Positions 34,992-45,214 of a stretch of DNA of 64,000 bases are shown piece by piece. The notes below the pieces were generated by a model. That model searched no databases and had not been told where the DNA came from. It worked only from the letters and a program-made list of their open reading frames with translations. Every line of letters starts with the position of its first letter. The first letter of the stretch is position 1. The stretch spans positions 1,498,901 to 1,562,900 of the forward strand of contig JAJEKV010000030.1 in NCBI GenBank assembly GCA_021234155.1, in the 5' to 3' direction. Origin of the DNA: Isoetes taiwanensis. Its lineage: Eukaryota > Streptophyta > Lycopodiopsida > Isoetales > Isoetaceae. Made by a program: the position numbers and the translations under genes.

Positions 34992-35363
34992 CTACATTCC
35001 CACTATTGCCCTGGGAGCTTGCTGAGTAATAGGATCCTTGTGAGAATTTGCCTCTCGATTTAGCATTATAGCAGCAGCAACGGCTTCCAGCCATTTCCAA
35101 GTATATTCTCTTCTCTCCTCAGAACCTTTGGCCTTTGCTCCATCTTCCTGAGCTTTCCGCTGGCACTCCTGGAAAAGCTCTTGATCCATTTCAAGAAACA
35201 TCTTTCTAACATTTAAAGTTAGCCCGTGCACCGTCTGATTCCAATGAGTTTTGGTGTTCTTCTCTGATGCACCAATTACAAGTGGCAAAATAACCTGTTT
35301 ATTTTGTGTAACCAGACTAACAATGTGATCATTATTCCACAGGAACAAAGCTCGCTCTGCAAC
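34992..35363 (-). pseudogene. Last exon of a PP2A regulatory subunit B' (B56) gene
   Basis: On the minus strand an exon preceded by TTTCTGCAG encodes VAERALFLWNNDHIVSLVTQ, then HWNQTVHGLTLNVRKMFLEM, LFQECQRKAQEDGAKAKG and a charged C-terminus ending at a stop. This is the conserved end of the 56-kDa B' subunit, which directs protein phosphatase 2A to its substrates. The exon frame is open, but no other B' exon is recognisable within several kilobases; an ORF at 36160-36381 on the same strand might be part of the gene but cannot be assigned. It is either the 3' end of a gene with very long introns or an isolated captured exon. Confidence 0.75.
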
Positions 35364-35399
35364 CTGCAGAAAGCACTTAGAGTCACTCATCAAAGTCAA

Positions 35400-38300
35400 T
35401 ATAATCCAGCAGAAACAAATATATCCTTTTTATGAATCCGATAAGCCCATATAATAAGTTTATCTGCCTAAAGCAATTGCATTATGCAGGAATAAGAAAG
35501 CCGTCTAGCGCATCGAATAAGAAAGCCCATTAAGTTAACATATGTCATGTTATTTGTCTGGTGGTTGACTCAAGCAGCTCCATTTTCTATTTTACGTGTC
35601 TTCTTTAATATTATGCAAACTTTATGCACCAGACGCAATACAGCCTATTCTTCTAAGTCTTTCAAAATATGGTGTTCCTTTTTTTTGCCACTAGATGATA
35701 TGGTAGTCCAAGTAAATGGTCTTCATGCATCTAACTTTTTTCATCTCATAAAATATCATTCACATGAATTGTGGTTATTTTTTTCAAGATCACCATAGAT
35801 GTCGACGGGCGCCGAGTGCTTTGTTGCTACCTAAATCTGGCACCAACAAAACTAACAAAACTGGAGATCTTCTCTTGGCCCTTAAAGACTGGTTGAGAGG
35901 CGGTTGCCTGTAGCCGCTTTATCATTGTTACACTAAAATAGTTAATAAAGAAATAAATAAAGGCCTTTTCCCTTAGTAGTGGTCTTTACTTATCTAAAGC
36001 ATTAGGGTAAAATCATTGCCTACAATGTGGCCATTACCAAGACAGATAGTGAACGAAACCACTGTCCTGGACCGTCCACCATCGTGGCTTTTCTTGCACC
36101 ACTATAAGCACACAACTATTAGGAAAAAGAAGAAGAAGAAACTTGAGTTATAATCGGATTCAAGGGAAAGCATTCAAGTGAAGATGGATGTTTACAACAT
36201 CAATGCTGCTACATATTAAAAGCTTCATTTGTTTTAACTTGCCTAAAGCATTCCATTTTAGTAGATTCTTTGATACTTTAATTAGGTACTCACATAAGCA
36301 TTTTGAAACCAAATCCAAAATAATTGTTGCCACATAAGCCACAACAAATTCTATAAAAGGATCCTTTATCATCTCACCCACCTGTGTATATACACGAGGT
36401 CAGGTAAGAGAAATGTTCGCGGCGGCCTTGGCCGCCGCGATAAATTTCTTGTAAATATAATGTTGTTGAGCAAACTTCAAACTAAAATGAATTGAAAAGG
36501 GGTTTCTCATTTAATGTTCACATGCCATTTCATTAATTCATATACCATTTCACAATTATAATCAATGAAATCCCCCTTGACTATTCGAAATGTTGTTGTT
36601 ATTACCAATAGTACTTTGATAGATATAACATTTGCAGTTGAAGGTTCAAGTATATTTATAACATATGATTTGCAATGGTTAGTGGGGTGTATTCATATGA
36701 AAATACATAGAAAAGGTGACGTGGCTAGGGTTTATTATTCCATAGTCTGTATGCCGGATTTAGAAAGAATGGCAGGCCGAAGTTAGAAGGTGACAAGCTG
36801 CCTTATCTGCTTCTGCTCCTCCATAACTTCTAGCAGAGGCGCCTAGGAGGCCGTTCGATGCATTAGATGTTGATGCTAAGCCTTGATGCAGGAACGCGGC
36901 AAGCTGAAGGGCCATTGAGTGATTTGTAAGTAGATAAGCTAAGAGAAATACTGGAAGGGGGGGTTGTTTTTTTTTTTTTTTTTTTTTTTGTCTTTTTCTC
37001 TCCAATAGTAGAATATTCAAAAATATTCTATGTCATAACATATGAAGAATAGTAGTGGTTGAACTAATTATAATGGATGGAGGGTGCACATTCTTCAAGG
37101 TTCATAGATGGATTATATATTTTTTAAGATGCTCCCAATTGCATGTCGACCAATAATGATTATCCTTTTAGCCAATTGTTTGTAATGGAACTATTATTGC
37201 AGGGTAAAGCTATAACTGTCCAATTGTTGAAAAGTGGTATGGACGTTATTCCATCATGCATATATTCCCATGTTTCAAAAATACGCCTATTATGCGTTAA
37301 GTCCATAACGCTAACCAACCGAACAATCAAAAGTGGAGGATGCCTAGTGACTCCTAGCCTCTTCAAGTTTTCTCACCGGCAACCTACACTTCCAATCATT
37401 GATCCTCTTTTTGGGATGCTCTCCCCTCAAAGGTGTAAACACCTCTATAGGGAATTGATTGTTGAGCTCTGATGCCAAATGTTACACATAAATTCATAGC
37501 GCTAACTAAACACCCAAAGGTGGAGGATCCTTAATGGGCTCTAAGATCCTCAAGTTTTACCACATACACTCATATGCATCCCTCAATTCGTATGAGCTTC
37601 ATCCATCATTGATGCTCTCCAAAATAAGAACAGACTCACAAAGTTACAAGAAAGGACGAAGGGGATGGCAGGTTTCCATTGCTACCATATGTATAGTTTT
37701 TGGTTGACAATGAAAAGGATGTCAAATTCTATTAAAAGTGGAAGTTTAAGTCACTAAAAGAACTCACAACACCATAACATAAAGCCTTCACATATTGCAA
37801 TAGAAGCTATAAGCAAGTCTCTATTAGTAACGGTTGATTGACATCTATATTTGCAAATAGACTTTGACCAAAAATTCCTTATAACTTATGTTTTTCAAGG
37901 TAGGAAACTTTCCTTCTCTTCGAACTTTGTGAAGCCTAGAGAATAGACTTTGATTTGGCATGCTCGTATGTTTTTCTCCTCGATTAATAACGCATTTGTC
38001 TTGGGTTCAATAAGCCTACTATTTTTGTTTCAATGTCCTTGCTCTGATATACTCCAGTCTCCACTTCTCTATATAATATTTTTGTTTGTTGAAGTGTTGG
38101 TCATGCCTCATAGTGGTCTTGGAAGAACTCACTTTCTAGGCTAAAGGTGGCCTTGTGCAGGATGGAGGAGGATGTCAAATGCTTTGAGAACACTTTTGAC
38201 TACTGTTGCTAATTTAACCTTTGGTGTTCATACCTTTAGCAACCTACCATATCCAACAGGTTTTATCAGTGGTTCAGTAAGTGAATGTCTGGGAATTGTA

Positions 38301-38683
38301 TGTCAAGAACATAAATATTGCTCTTGTTGCCCCCCCCTAAACCACTGAATCCCAAAATAACAGGGGGCAATTACCGATTTAAACCCTTATTTTCCAAGCC
38401 CTATTAGTCCTACTCATCATGCCTATGCATTTCACTTGCCTTTTTACTTCGGTTCTCCTCAATGCCCAACTTGTAAAGTGAATTTTACCATTGATCACAT
38501 GCAGTTACGTGTATTTTGGATACAACATGTTAGTTCTTGGAGTCAGGCAAAGATCCTTTATCTACCGCTAGTTATAACACAGAATCCCTTCATTGTTCCA
38601 CCACTGCCTCTGTGTATGATAAAGTAATTTTACATAATCATTTTATTTCAAACTATTTTGAAGGCAAGATATTTAGATTTGAT
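35400..38683. other. No gene recognised; one strong hairpin
   Basis: AT-rich DNA, with a T run at about 36967-36989 and a perfect GC-rich hairpin at 36417-36440. Short ORFs at 36160-36381, 36565-36786 and 37143-37472 have no recognised family. Confidence 0.35.
36417..36440. repeat. Perfect GC-rich hairpin
   Basis: TCGCGGCGGC then CTTG then GCCGCCGCGA: a 10-bp perfect stem with a 4-base loop, surrounded by very AT-rich DNA. Confidence 0.8.
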
Positions 38684-38783
38684 TAAGAATAGAATAGAAT
38701 AGAATAGAATAGAATAGAATAGAATAGAATAGAATAGAATAGAATAGAATAGAATAGAATAGAATAGAATAGAATAGAATAGA
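38684..38783 (-). repeat. (AGAAT)n tail of LINE A
   Basis: About 19 perfect AGAAT units on the + strand (ATTCT on the element's strand). A pentanucleotide tail in place of poly(A) implies template slippage by the LINE reverse transcriptase at the 3' end. Confidence 0.9.
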
Positions 38784-38847
38784 TTTTTTATCGTCCACGG
38801 AGACCAATTGGCCTATGGGGCCCAAACAAAAAGATAGCAACAAACGT

Positions 38848-38912
38848 ATTACTGTCAGGATTAAAAAACCCCCGCCCCGAAGGGTTTTCGAGGAAAAAAC
38901 CTTAACAGTAAT
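38848..38912 (-). ncRNA. Conserved 3' UTR hairpin of LINE A (UUCG loop)
   Basis: Outer stem: ATTACTGT (38848-38855) pairs with ACAGTAAT (38905-38912). The inner part on the minus strand reads AAAACCC-TTCG-GGGCGGGGG, a helix capped by a UUCG tetraloop. Two other copies (43341-43417 and 60410-60489) keep the inner framework but have different outer stem sequences that still pair, and a GAAA loop. It lies 65 bases before the tail, where LINE reverse transcriptases of the stringent type bind their RNA (known for some LINEs; here inference). Confidence 0.75.
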
Positions 38913-38952
38913 AAGTATGCTACACTGTACAATTCTATAGGACAGTTCAATA

Positions 38953-41900
38953 CTATCCCGGAGGACACAACTGAGTCCGTGCATCCATAACTTCCTGGAG
39001 GTATGACCCCAACAAGCCCACTGATGCCGTATTCAATAACTTATGCAACGGCTGACCAGGCACTAGTAATCGAACATACCACGCTCGGATATGGGCAAAC
39101 GCTGGGCAAATCTGGAGGGCATGACATTCATCTTCAATGGCGCCCTGGTGGCAACACTGGCAAAGCCTTTCCTCCCGTGCTTCCCGAGCCCAACCTCCTG
39201 TCTCAATGCGGAGACGATGTGCACCCGTGCGAATGGAAGCTATAAGTCTGTGCTTCTTCATGGGCATATGGGTGTACAAGTACTGGTGTGGGCCTCTCGT
39301 GAGCCTAGGATTGACTTGCTGCTGATAGTGTGCCAGCTTAACGTGCGTCAGAGCATCTTCATCCTAGAGCTTGCGAAGGAAAGTAACATCTAGGTACAGC
39401 TTAAGTGCATTGTGATCCTTCTTTGTCCTTACATGTACGCATCTGTTTGCCTGTACACCCCAACGTGAGAACCACCGAGCTTGCTTGTCCTTCCAGCAGG
39501 CTTTGAGGCGTTGGGGACCCATCGCTACGACCAAAGCAAGGCTGGGCAAACGTGTATCACCCATAGTGACTACCTTCTGGAAGTAAATAATATGGCGTTC
39601 CAATGCAGCCCATTGAAGGGGTAAAAAACCTGTCTCTTGGAGTAGAATCTGGTATGGAACTGTGGACTTTACCCCAAAGGCTCGTGCCAAGAAGACTTTC
39701 TGCACCTGCTCGAGGTCATTCCAGGTGTTGAGGGATATGATCGGACCCCACACTTGTGCCCCATACAAGAGGACCGGCTCGACTAAGGCCCTAAACAAGT
39801 GTGACTGGTGGCCCCGGGCATACAACTCTGCCTTGTGGCCGTTGTTTTGCATGGCATATAGTGCTTTCCAACCCGCTGTGACCCGCAACCTGATGGCAGC
39901 ATCCCATGGGTGGTAGTAGAGAACTCGATCCCCAAGTACTTGTAGGTCGGAGCCACCTCTACATCTTGTCCCTGGCAAAAGAATGAGGGAAGCCTTGGCT
40001 GACGGGATGACGAAACTAGCAGCACCCTAGTTTTGGCCAAGTTAACTCGCATGCCAGTGAATTGGCAAAAAGTGTCAAGAGCATCCATGTGATATTGTAT
40101 GTCCTCTGGAGTATAGGCCAGGAGGTTGACATCGTCAGCATATATGAGTTGCTGGATTGTGTAATGCATGAGATGACCTCCGTGCTCAGAAAGCCAATCT
40201 TTCAGCTAAAGAGTGTAGGCTAAAGAGTGTAGGGAAGAGGGGGCAACCCTGACGTACTCCAATACTAATGATTACCGGCATGATGTGATACGGCCTGAGC
40301 ATGCCTCGTATAGCCTGCATATTACGTTCTGCAAGTCAGGGGAGGTCCCCAGCTGCCATAATCTGTTCCATAACTTGTCCCGGGGCATTGTGTCAAAAGT
40401 TTTTGCGAAATCCACGAAACAACAGTACAGGTTTTGTCGGCGCCTGCTATCCTCAATCAGTGTGCGCAGAGTGAAGATACGATCAATGGTGGAATGCCTG
40501 GGTTGAAAGCCTGCTTGTGTGAGAGCTCGCACATCTGCCTTCTCTGCCCATATTGTCAGCCGCTGCTCAAGGATGCCAGCCAACAATTTTGCAAAGAGAG
40601 AGCTAACCATAATAGTACGATAGTTGGCTGGGCATTGAGGGTCCCCTGCCTTGTATATGGGCACAACTCTACTAGTGGTCCACTGTGGAGGGAAGCCTTC
40701 TTGCAATGCTTTATTGAACAATGCCATGAGGACAGGCACCAGTAGAGGCCCAGCCCATTTCAGAAGTTTCGCCTGCATGCCATCTAAATCTGCTGCCTTC
40801 TTATTAGCTAGGCGTTGCAGGCCCATGATGACATCCCGGCCCCTCTGTGATGACCAGAACCATGCCCATCTGTGGAGGCACTAGTGCCCGGCCCCTGAGT
40901 GGGTCGTAAAGCTGTTGCAAGTACTGTACCCATTGCTCCGAAGTGATGCTCCCTGTGGGCTGTACAACCTTGCTCAATACCTTTTTCTATAATATCTTGC
41001 CGATACAGGAGACCGAACATCTGTTGCTGGTGCTCTGTGAGATATCTGGCTTTCTTGTTCTTGAGGAAGGAGCAGTATTGACTGATGGCCTGTGAGCGGG
41101 ACGTGGGATCAGTGACTTGCGGGAGTTCACGTTTGAGCTCCTGACACTCATCATCGAACCATCTATTGCGGGGGAAGGTGGCAGCGCCCGAGGTTCTCCG
41201 CGAGTGGCCTCTCCCAAAGCATCTTTCGCCACCGCCGAAGCGGTGTGAGTCACCGGAACATTGTTCGCCGGGTGTGGGGAGCTGCAGTAGTCCCGCCAGA
41301 TCATGCTTAAGCATCTGGCCATAGCTCCCTTCACGGTCGTAGTCCAGGCGCAGCTGGGGCACCTGGCATGTTGAGGCAGTGGATGCACGGGGAGCCTGCC
41401 AATGTATATGCACGAACAGGGGCTGGTGGTCTGAGTCCACTTCCTCATCCCGAGTGTCTGTTCCAATGGAAAAATGGCTAACCAAGTGCAGATTATGTCC
41501 GTCGACAAACGAGTAATCCATCACACTGGAGCCGCCCCCTTAGTTCTCCTGTCTACAAGTGTAGCGGCTGGAAGACGGCCATTTTGCCAACTCATTACAA
41601 AGAACCAGGTCAAAGATACTACCTAGCAGCAACAACTGCCTGCCATAGCGTGAAATATGGTTGTCATTTGATATCCTTGACCAAGCTACCTCTGCGGGGT
41701 TCAATTGCAAGACGTCCTCTGCTAGGGGCTCAGGACCTGCTCGGCTCCTGTGCGTGCATTAAAGTCTCCAAGCAGCATAACCTTGCCCAACTGTTTGTGC
41801 TGCTGTATGTCATCATATAGATCGCCATAGGGCTCCAATCTATCCACACCCGAATGAGTGTTATAAAAGTTGCTCTCGGCATGTGGAAAGTAGCATGCTG

Positions 41901-42215
41901 CTACGAAGAGGATGCTGCCATTGTCATGCTGCACGCGCACCCACAAGTAGCGATTGTATCTATGTCTGTTTTGTGCAGCGAGACTGACTGCCCCAAAGTT
42001 GCACAATAGTAGCAGGCAACCCCCCATGCCCTCGCTTGCCTGTGGACTCGTTGAACACCGAACAATGCAGATAGCCTGGTAGGTTCGGCAGCCTATGCTC
42101 TGCATGTTCCCATGTTTCCATGAGGAAAATGAGATTCATATCTGGTGCAATAGAGTTGAGACTCTCCCCTTTCTGCCAAGGGAAGCCCCGATAGTTCCAA
42201 GATATTATCCAGAGG
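38953..42215 (-). pseudogene. LINE A ORF2: endonuclease, reverse transcriptase, zinc knuckle
   Basis: Minus strand. Endonuclease: SWNYRGFP-like start near 42200, LIFLMETWEHA, then LLGDFNARTG (about 41745) and SDHQPLFVHIHW (about 41420). RT: TQAGFQPRHSTIDRIFTLRT, CCFVDFAKTFDTMPRDKLW (motif A with D) and YADDVNLLAY (about 40135, catalytic DD), then RVNLAKTRVLL. C-terminus: CQCCHQGAIEDECHALQICP, a CCHC knuckle, at about 39160. The reading frame changes between the open segments 41722-42105, 40808-41524, 40272-40826, 39783-40169, 39364-39978 and 38953-39279, so the protein cannot be made as is. The catalytic motifs are all present, so inactivation is recent. Confidence 0.85.
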
Positions 42216-42223
42216 CACAGTTT

Positions 42224-42940
42224 CTATTTATTGGCATTTGATGTAGACGCACGATGATCTGTTCCGGTTGCGGGGAGGCGGTGTGCCGCTACCGGCGATT
42301 CGCGGGAGCGGGAGCAAATGAGCGGCGGGGAGCAAGAGGTGCAGTAGGGGTACTGGTGGCAGTAGTAGGAGTTGCAGCCAGTGGGTGGCTCCTGTAGCGG
42401 TAGCAATGGGGCGTCTGGATGCTGTAGCAACTTGATGCATTGCATCAATGACCTCAACAGGCGCCCGCCTGAAAATGCGTAGCTTGCCTCGGACCAATCC
42501 TGCAGCATCCCTCGACGGCGGACGTCCCTGACTTGAGCCAGTTGTTGCCGGCAGGACTCCTGTTGCATCGGAGTAAGATCCTGGTCACCATACAGGGTAG
42601 TCCCCTTCAATTGCCTACTCTGACGCAAAATTGCCTCATGCACTCGCATGTCTGCAACCGTGAAGGTGACAACGCGTGGGCGATCTGTACGTTGAGCCCC
42701 AAGGCGGCTTGCTCGGACAATGTGGACTGTGGTCTAAAATGCCATGAAATGCCATGCACTTGGTGAGATCCTCTCCTACTTCCTCTGAGAGTCCACGTAC
42801 CACCACATTATGACATCGTCGGCCCTGCTCTTGCTGCTCACTGAGTCGCGGGGCAACATTGGCTATCCAAATAGGTGATGCCTGTTGTCTGGAGTGTGTG
42901 GGCTGTTCACAGCAAGGGCGGTGTGGTGTTCGAGATGTAG
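42224..42940 (-). pseudogene. LINE A ORF1 (RNA-binding protein) fragment
   Basis: On the minus strand the frame holds RPRVVTFTVADMRVHEAILR followed by SRQLKGTTLYGDQDLTPMQQ, matching the end of the RNA-recognition-like domain and the LTP motif of L1-type ORF1 proteins, which bind element RNA. It continues into a Pro/Ser/Ala-rich tail that ends just before ORF2. The upstream part to about 42940 is readable (PIWIANVAPRLSEQQ) but has a stop. The N-terminus is not identifiable. Confidence 0.6.
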
Positions 42941-43028
42941 CAGGTGTTGTCTATCTGAGAAAAAATGGTATACAAACCTTATCTATAAGCCTCTCAACAT
43001 GCTGGATAGGAAATATTTACACAGTCAG

Positions 43029-43060
43029 ATCAAACAACCATTATATAAGTAAAGCCTTAG
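43029..43060. repeat. Phrase shared with the far side of the structured element
   Basis: CAAACAACCATTATATAAG and the following TAAAGCC recur at 44332-44360 with one change and a short insertion. The two copies lie outside the structured element at 43175-44336, on either side. Confidence 0.5.
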
Positions 43061-43174
43061 ATAAACATAGAAGAGGATTACAAAAGAATAAATTACTATA
43101 AAAATAAAAGCTTGATTAACTTTTTCTTTGATAGTTGTTATGAGCATTCTATTTTGACTTATGTTTTGAACATT

Positions 43175-43179
43175 GGCCG

Positions 43180-43215
<36 letters not shown>
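43175..43215 (-). repeat. (GATA)n tail of element M
   Basis: About ten GATA units on the + strand, in the same position relative to the hairpins as the pentanucleotide tail of LINE A. Confidence 0.8.
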
Positions 43216-43216
<1 letters not shown>

Positions 43217-43265
43217 GCTTGTCATTCATCACAGCAGCAATATACAATGTTTTGAAGAATAGAGA

Positions 43266-43302
43266 GGGGTAGCCGACCATAGGAACAATATCGGACTACC
43301 CC
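43266..43302 (-). ncRNA. 3' stem-loop of element M
   Basis: GGGGTAG with CTACCCC, continued by CCGA with TCGG across one bulged base. The element at 60.3 kb has GTGGGTAG with CTACCCAC continued by CGC with GCG, so paired positions differ together. Confidence 0.65.
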
Positions 43303-43340
43303 GTAAAAAGAAATGTGCACAGGCAATATAGAAGGGTAAT

Positions 43341-43417
43341 GGCGACAACTTCTCACCGGGATAAAAAACCCCGCCCTTTCGGGTTTTCGAGGAAAACCCT
43401 AATGAGAAATGGTCGCC
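43341..43417 (-). ncRNA. Conserved long hairpin of element M (GAAA loop)
   Basis: Outer stem GGCGAC (43341-43346) with GTCGCC (43412-43417), middle stem TTCTCA (43350-43355) with TGAGAA (43403-43408), inner stem on the minus strand CCC-GAAA-GGG. The flanking inner sequence (ATAAAAAACCCCGCCC and GGGTTTTCGAGGAAAA) is nearly identical to LINE A and to 60.4 kb, while the outer stems differ and still pair. Confidence 0.8.
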
Positions 43418-43425
43418 AACAACCT

Positions 43426-43640
43426 TGAATGTGTTGCCTGGAAAACCGAAGGAGATGGATTGATGGCGAACACAAATATAGCAGGACCCCAGAAGACGGC
43501 AGAATCCCCGAATGTGTTGCCTGGAGAGCCGAAAAGGTGGGTTGATGGCGAACACAAATATAGCAGGACCCCAGAAGACGGCGGAAGCCGGAGATACGAA
43601 GGAGACATGTGGATGGCGAAGCCAAGAAAGCAGGACCCTA
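43426..43640 (-). repeat. Tandem units of about 83 bases
   Basis: GAATGTGTTGCCTGGA...ATGGCGAACACAAATATAGC...CCCAGAAGACGG occurs at about 43426 and 43509 with few changes. A more diverged third copy starts near 43590 (GTGGATGGCGAAGCCAAGAA). Open frames through it are repeats of the same phrase and look incidental. Confidence 0.75.
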
Positions 43641-43785
43641 GAAGACCGCGGAAAACCTGCAGCAACTCAAAAGAACCCTAAAAATACCCGTGAATGGTTA
43701 GAAAAACTACCATGAATGGCAGGGACAAGGCAAGCCGCACAATAAAAAACCTGCAAAGAAGAGCAAATTAGAAACATAAAAAGCA

Positions 43786-44060
43786 GCACCCAAAAGGTGG
43801 AGAAGCATCACCCAGCGGGTGGAAAACAATTATGCGTCACCCTCAAGGTGGAAATAAATAGCATCACCCTCAAGGTGGAAATAAATAGCATCACCCTCAA
43901 GGTGGAAATAAACAGCATCACCCTCAAGGTGGAAATAAATAGCGTCACCCTCAAGGTGGAAATAAATAGCATCACCCTCAAGGTGGAAATAAATAGCATC
44001 ACCCACAGGTGGAGATAGCATCACCTGAAAGGTGGAGAAAGCATCACCCAACGGGTGGAA
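43786..44060 (-). repeat. Array of about ten short hairpins
   Basis: Each unit of 23-28 bases carries a stem of the type CACCC...GGGTG with a loop of 3-5 bases, flanked by ATC before and GAAA after (+ strand). Six central units are CACC-CTCAA-GGTG; others are CACCC-AGC-GGGTG, CACCC-AAC-GGGTG and CACCT-GAA-AGGTG. Paired bases change together between units. The 60.6 kb element has two more (CACCC-AAT-GGGTG and CACCC-AAAT-GGGTG). Confidence 0.85.
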
Positions 44061-44281
44061 AATAACATATGAAAAAATGACATGATAGTGAAGCAAAAAC
44101 ATTATTATAGTAAATGCAAAGTGAACAACAACAAAAGTGCAAGGCCCAAAAACACAAATGAAACAGACGCGTCCCCACTGAGCAGGGCGGGAAGGGAGGG
44201 AAGCTACGAGAAGGAAGGAAGCTGCTGTGAGAAGACGCCGATAACCGGTCCTGAAGGGGAAAGAGCCTTATATAATGGCTC

Positions 44282-44330
44282 GTCCCTCCCCAGAATGGCG
44301 ATCCGAGGGATCGATGCGATTATATAGGAC
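44282..44330 (-). ncRNA. 5' internal-loop hairpin of element M
   Basis: On the + strand AAT-GGC-GATCC-GAG-GGATC-GATGCG-ATT, closed by GTCC and GGAC. The asymmetric internal loop GGC/GATGCG is conserved in copies at 60853-60909 and, with one changed base, at 61171-61203, while the outer stem and the apical loop vary. Confidence 0.65.
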
Positions 44331-44421
44331 AACAAACAACTATTATATAAGTAAAGTCAAGCCTTTAGCTATTATGTAAAGAACCCCTAGTGTATCTCTT
44401 ACGCAACCACGAGAGTAGTTG

Positions 44422-44447
44422 TTTTTTTTTTTTTTTTTTTTTTTTTT
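44422..44447. repeat. T run at the left edge of the duplicated unit
   Basis: 26 consecutive T directly before the first base of the duplication at 44448. It could be the A tail of an insertion on the minus strand. Confidence 0.8.
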
Positions 44448-44943
44448 ATAAATATACTGATATATGCATACATACAACATGTTGTGAATTGGAGCCAATA
44501 GGTTTGGACCTTTGTCCCTATGTAAACGTTGGGAGCGTATCCCTAGTGGTATGGCCAATATACTATAATCCTAAATATTACGAATATTCTATAGTCAAAG
44601 CAAAGGCAATGGCTAATGAACATGGAAACTTGGTAAGTTGAAAAGACATCTCAGATGAGGTAAAGACATCTCATGTCAATGTTAAAGCAGTAACCAGTTA
44701 TTTGAGGCTATTTAGGAAAAGACCATGGTAATGTCACATTCGTCGAATGAGTTTGAATAGGTAAACGTTGAAAGGCTACCACATGGTGCAATTCTGCATA
44801 TGAATTTATAAGCAAAGCCATTGGACGTTTAAAGGCAAATGTAAAATCAAGGTATATTTATGTGGACGGGAATGTTACCTTCGGGAAAATGGGTGACATA
44901 AGAAGATAAGAAAAAATATAATGTTTTGTTGTATAATTAACAA

Positions 44944-45025
44944 ACGTTAGGGTTCCGTCCATGCCTTGGACGAAACTGAAGATAGGTTAGGGTTCCGTCC
45001 ATGCCTTGGACGAAACCGAAGATAG
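44944..45025. repeat. 40-base direct repeat inside the duplication
   Basis: GTTAGGGTTCCGTCCATGCC and the following GACGAAACTGAAGATAG occur twice back to back; the same pair is in copy 2 at about 48114-48193. GTCC and GGAC within it can form a short stem. Confidence 0.75.
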
Positions 45026-45214
45026 CTTCTGATGGCTGATGACCTACACTGGCTTTCGAAATTAGAAGATAAGATTTACAGGCTGGATTTTTGCAGAATA
45101 GATTTTTTCCTAAGGGCCGTTGCAGACCATAAGCCCGAAAGTAAGTACACTTTTCTCAGTTGAGCATAAATAGCAGATGCTCGGCCAGTTGTGGTCTCAA
45201 TTTCGCTATCTCTA

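Larger units (their letters stand above)
38684..42960 (-). mobile_element. LINE A (L1-like non-LTR retrotransposon)
   Basis: On the minus strand the order is ORF1 (about 42.94-42.22 kb), ORF2 with endonuclease, reverse transcriptase and zinc knuckle (42.2-38.95 kb), a short 3' UTR with a conserved hairpin (38912-38848) and a tail of about 19 perfect five-base repeats (38783-38684). Coding regions have several frameshifts but are readable, so it is younger than the related copy at 8.4-11.2 kb. The 5' end is not fixed; coding similarity fades near 42950. Confidence 0.85.
43175..44336 (-). mobile_element. Non-coding structured retroelement M (LINE partner)
   Basis: Read on the minus strand from 44336: a 5' hairpin with a conserved internal loop (44282-44330), a region with no ORF of known family, an array of about ten short hairpins (44060-43786), two to three repeats of about 83 bases (43640-43426), a long hairpin shared with LINE A (43417-43341), a second hairpin (43302-43266) and a tetranucleotide tail (43215-43175). 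It has no protein domains. The shared 3' hairpin and the tail at the same end suggest that LINE A type reverse transcriptase mobilises it. A related element lies at 60.2-61.2 kb. Confidence 0.65.

Noticed and set aside
38673-38984. Minus-strand ORF with repeated SILFY
   Set aside because: Translation of the pentanucleotide tail of LINE A.
43341-43420. Helitron 3' end (hairpin followed by CTAA before T; likewise CTAG at 60470)
   Set aside because: The motif lies inside larger paired stems that continue on both sides, and the LINE A copy has no CTRR at this place.
43797-44018. Repeat protein ORF with VEINSITLK units
   Set aside because: The periodic ORF is a side effect of the 27-base hairpin units; paired positions, not codons, are conserved.
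43786-44060. CRISPR array
   Set aside because: Units directly repeat with no unique spacers, the stems vary, and the genome is a plant nuclear one.
44291-44318. Delta-type ribozyme, because AATGGCGA resembles the end of that ribozyme
   Set aside because: The match is only about eight bases and the double-pseudoknot pairing cannot be built around it.
45036-45061. Hammerhead-like core: CTGATGA followed by GAAA, also present in the second duplicate
   Set aside because: The bases between the two core parts do not form a proper stem II next to GAAA and no cleavage triplet with stems I and III can be placed.
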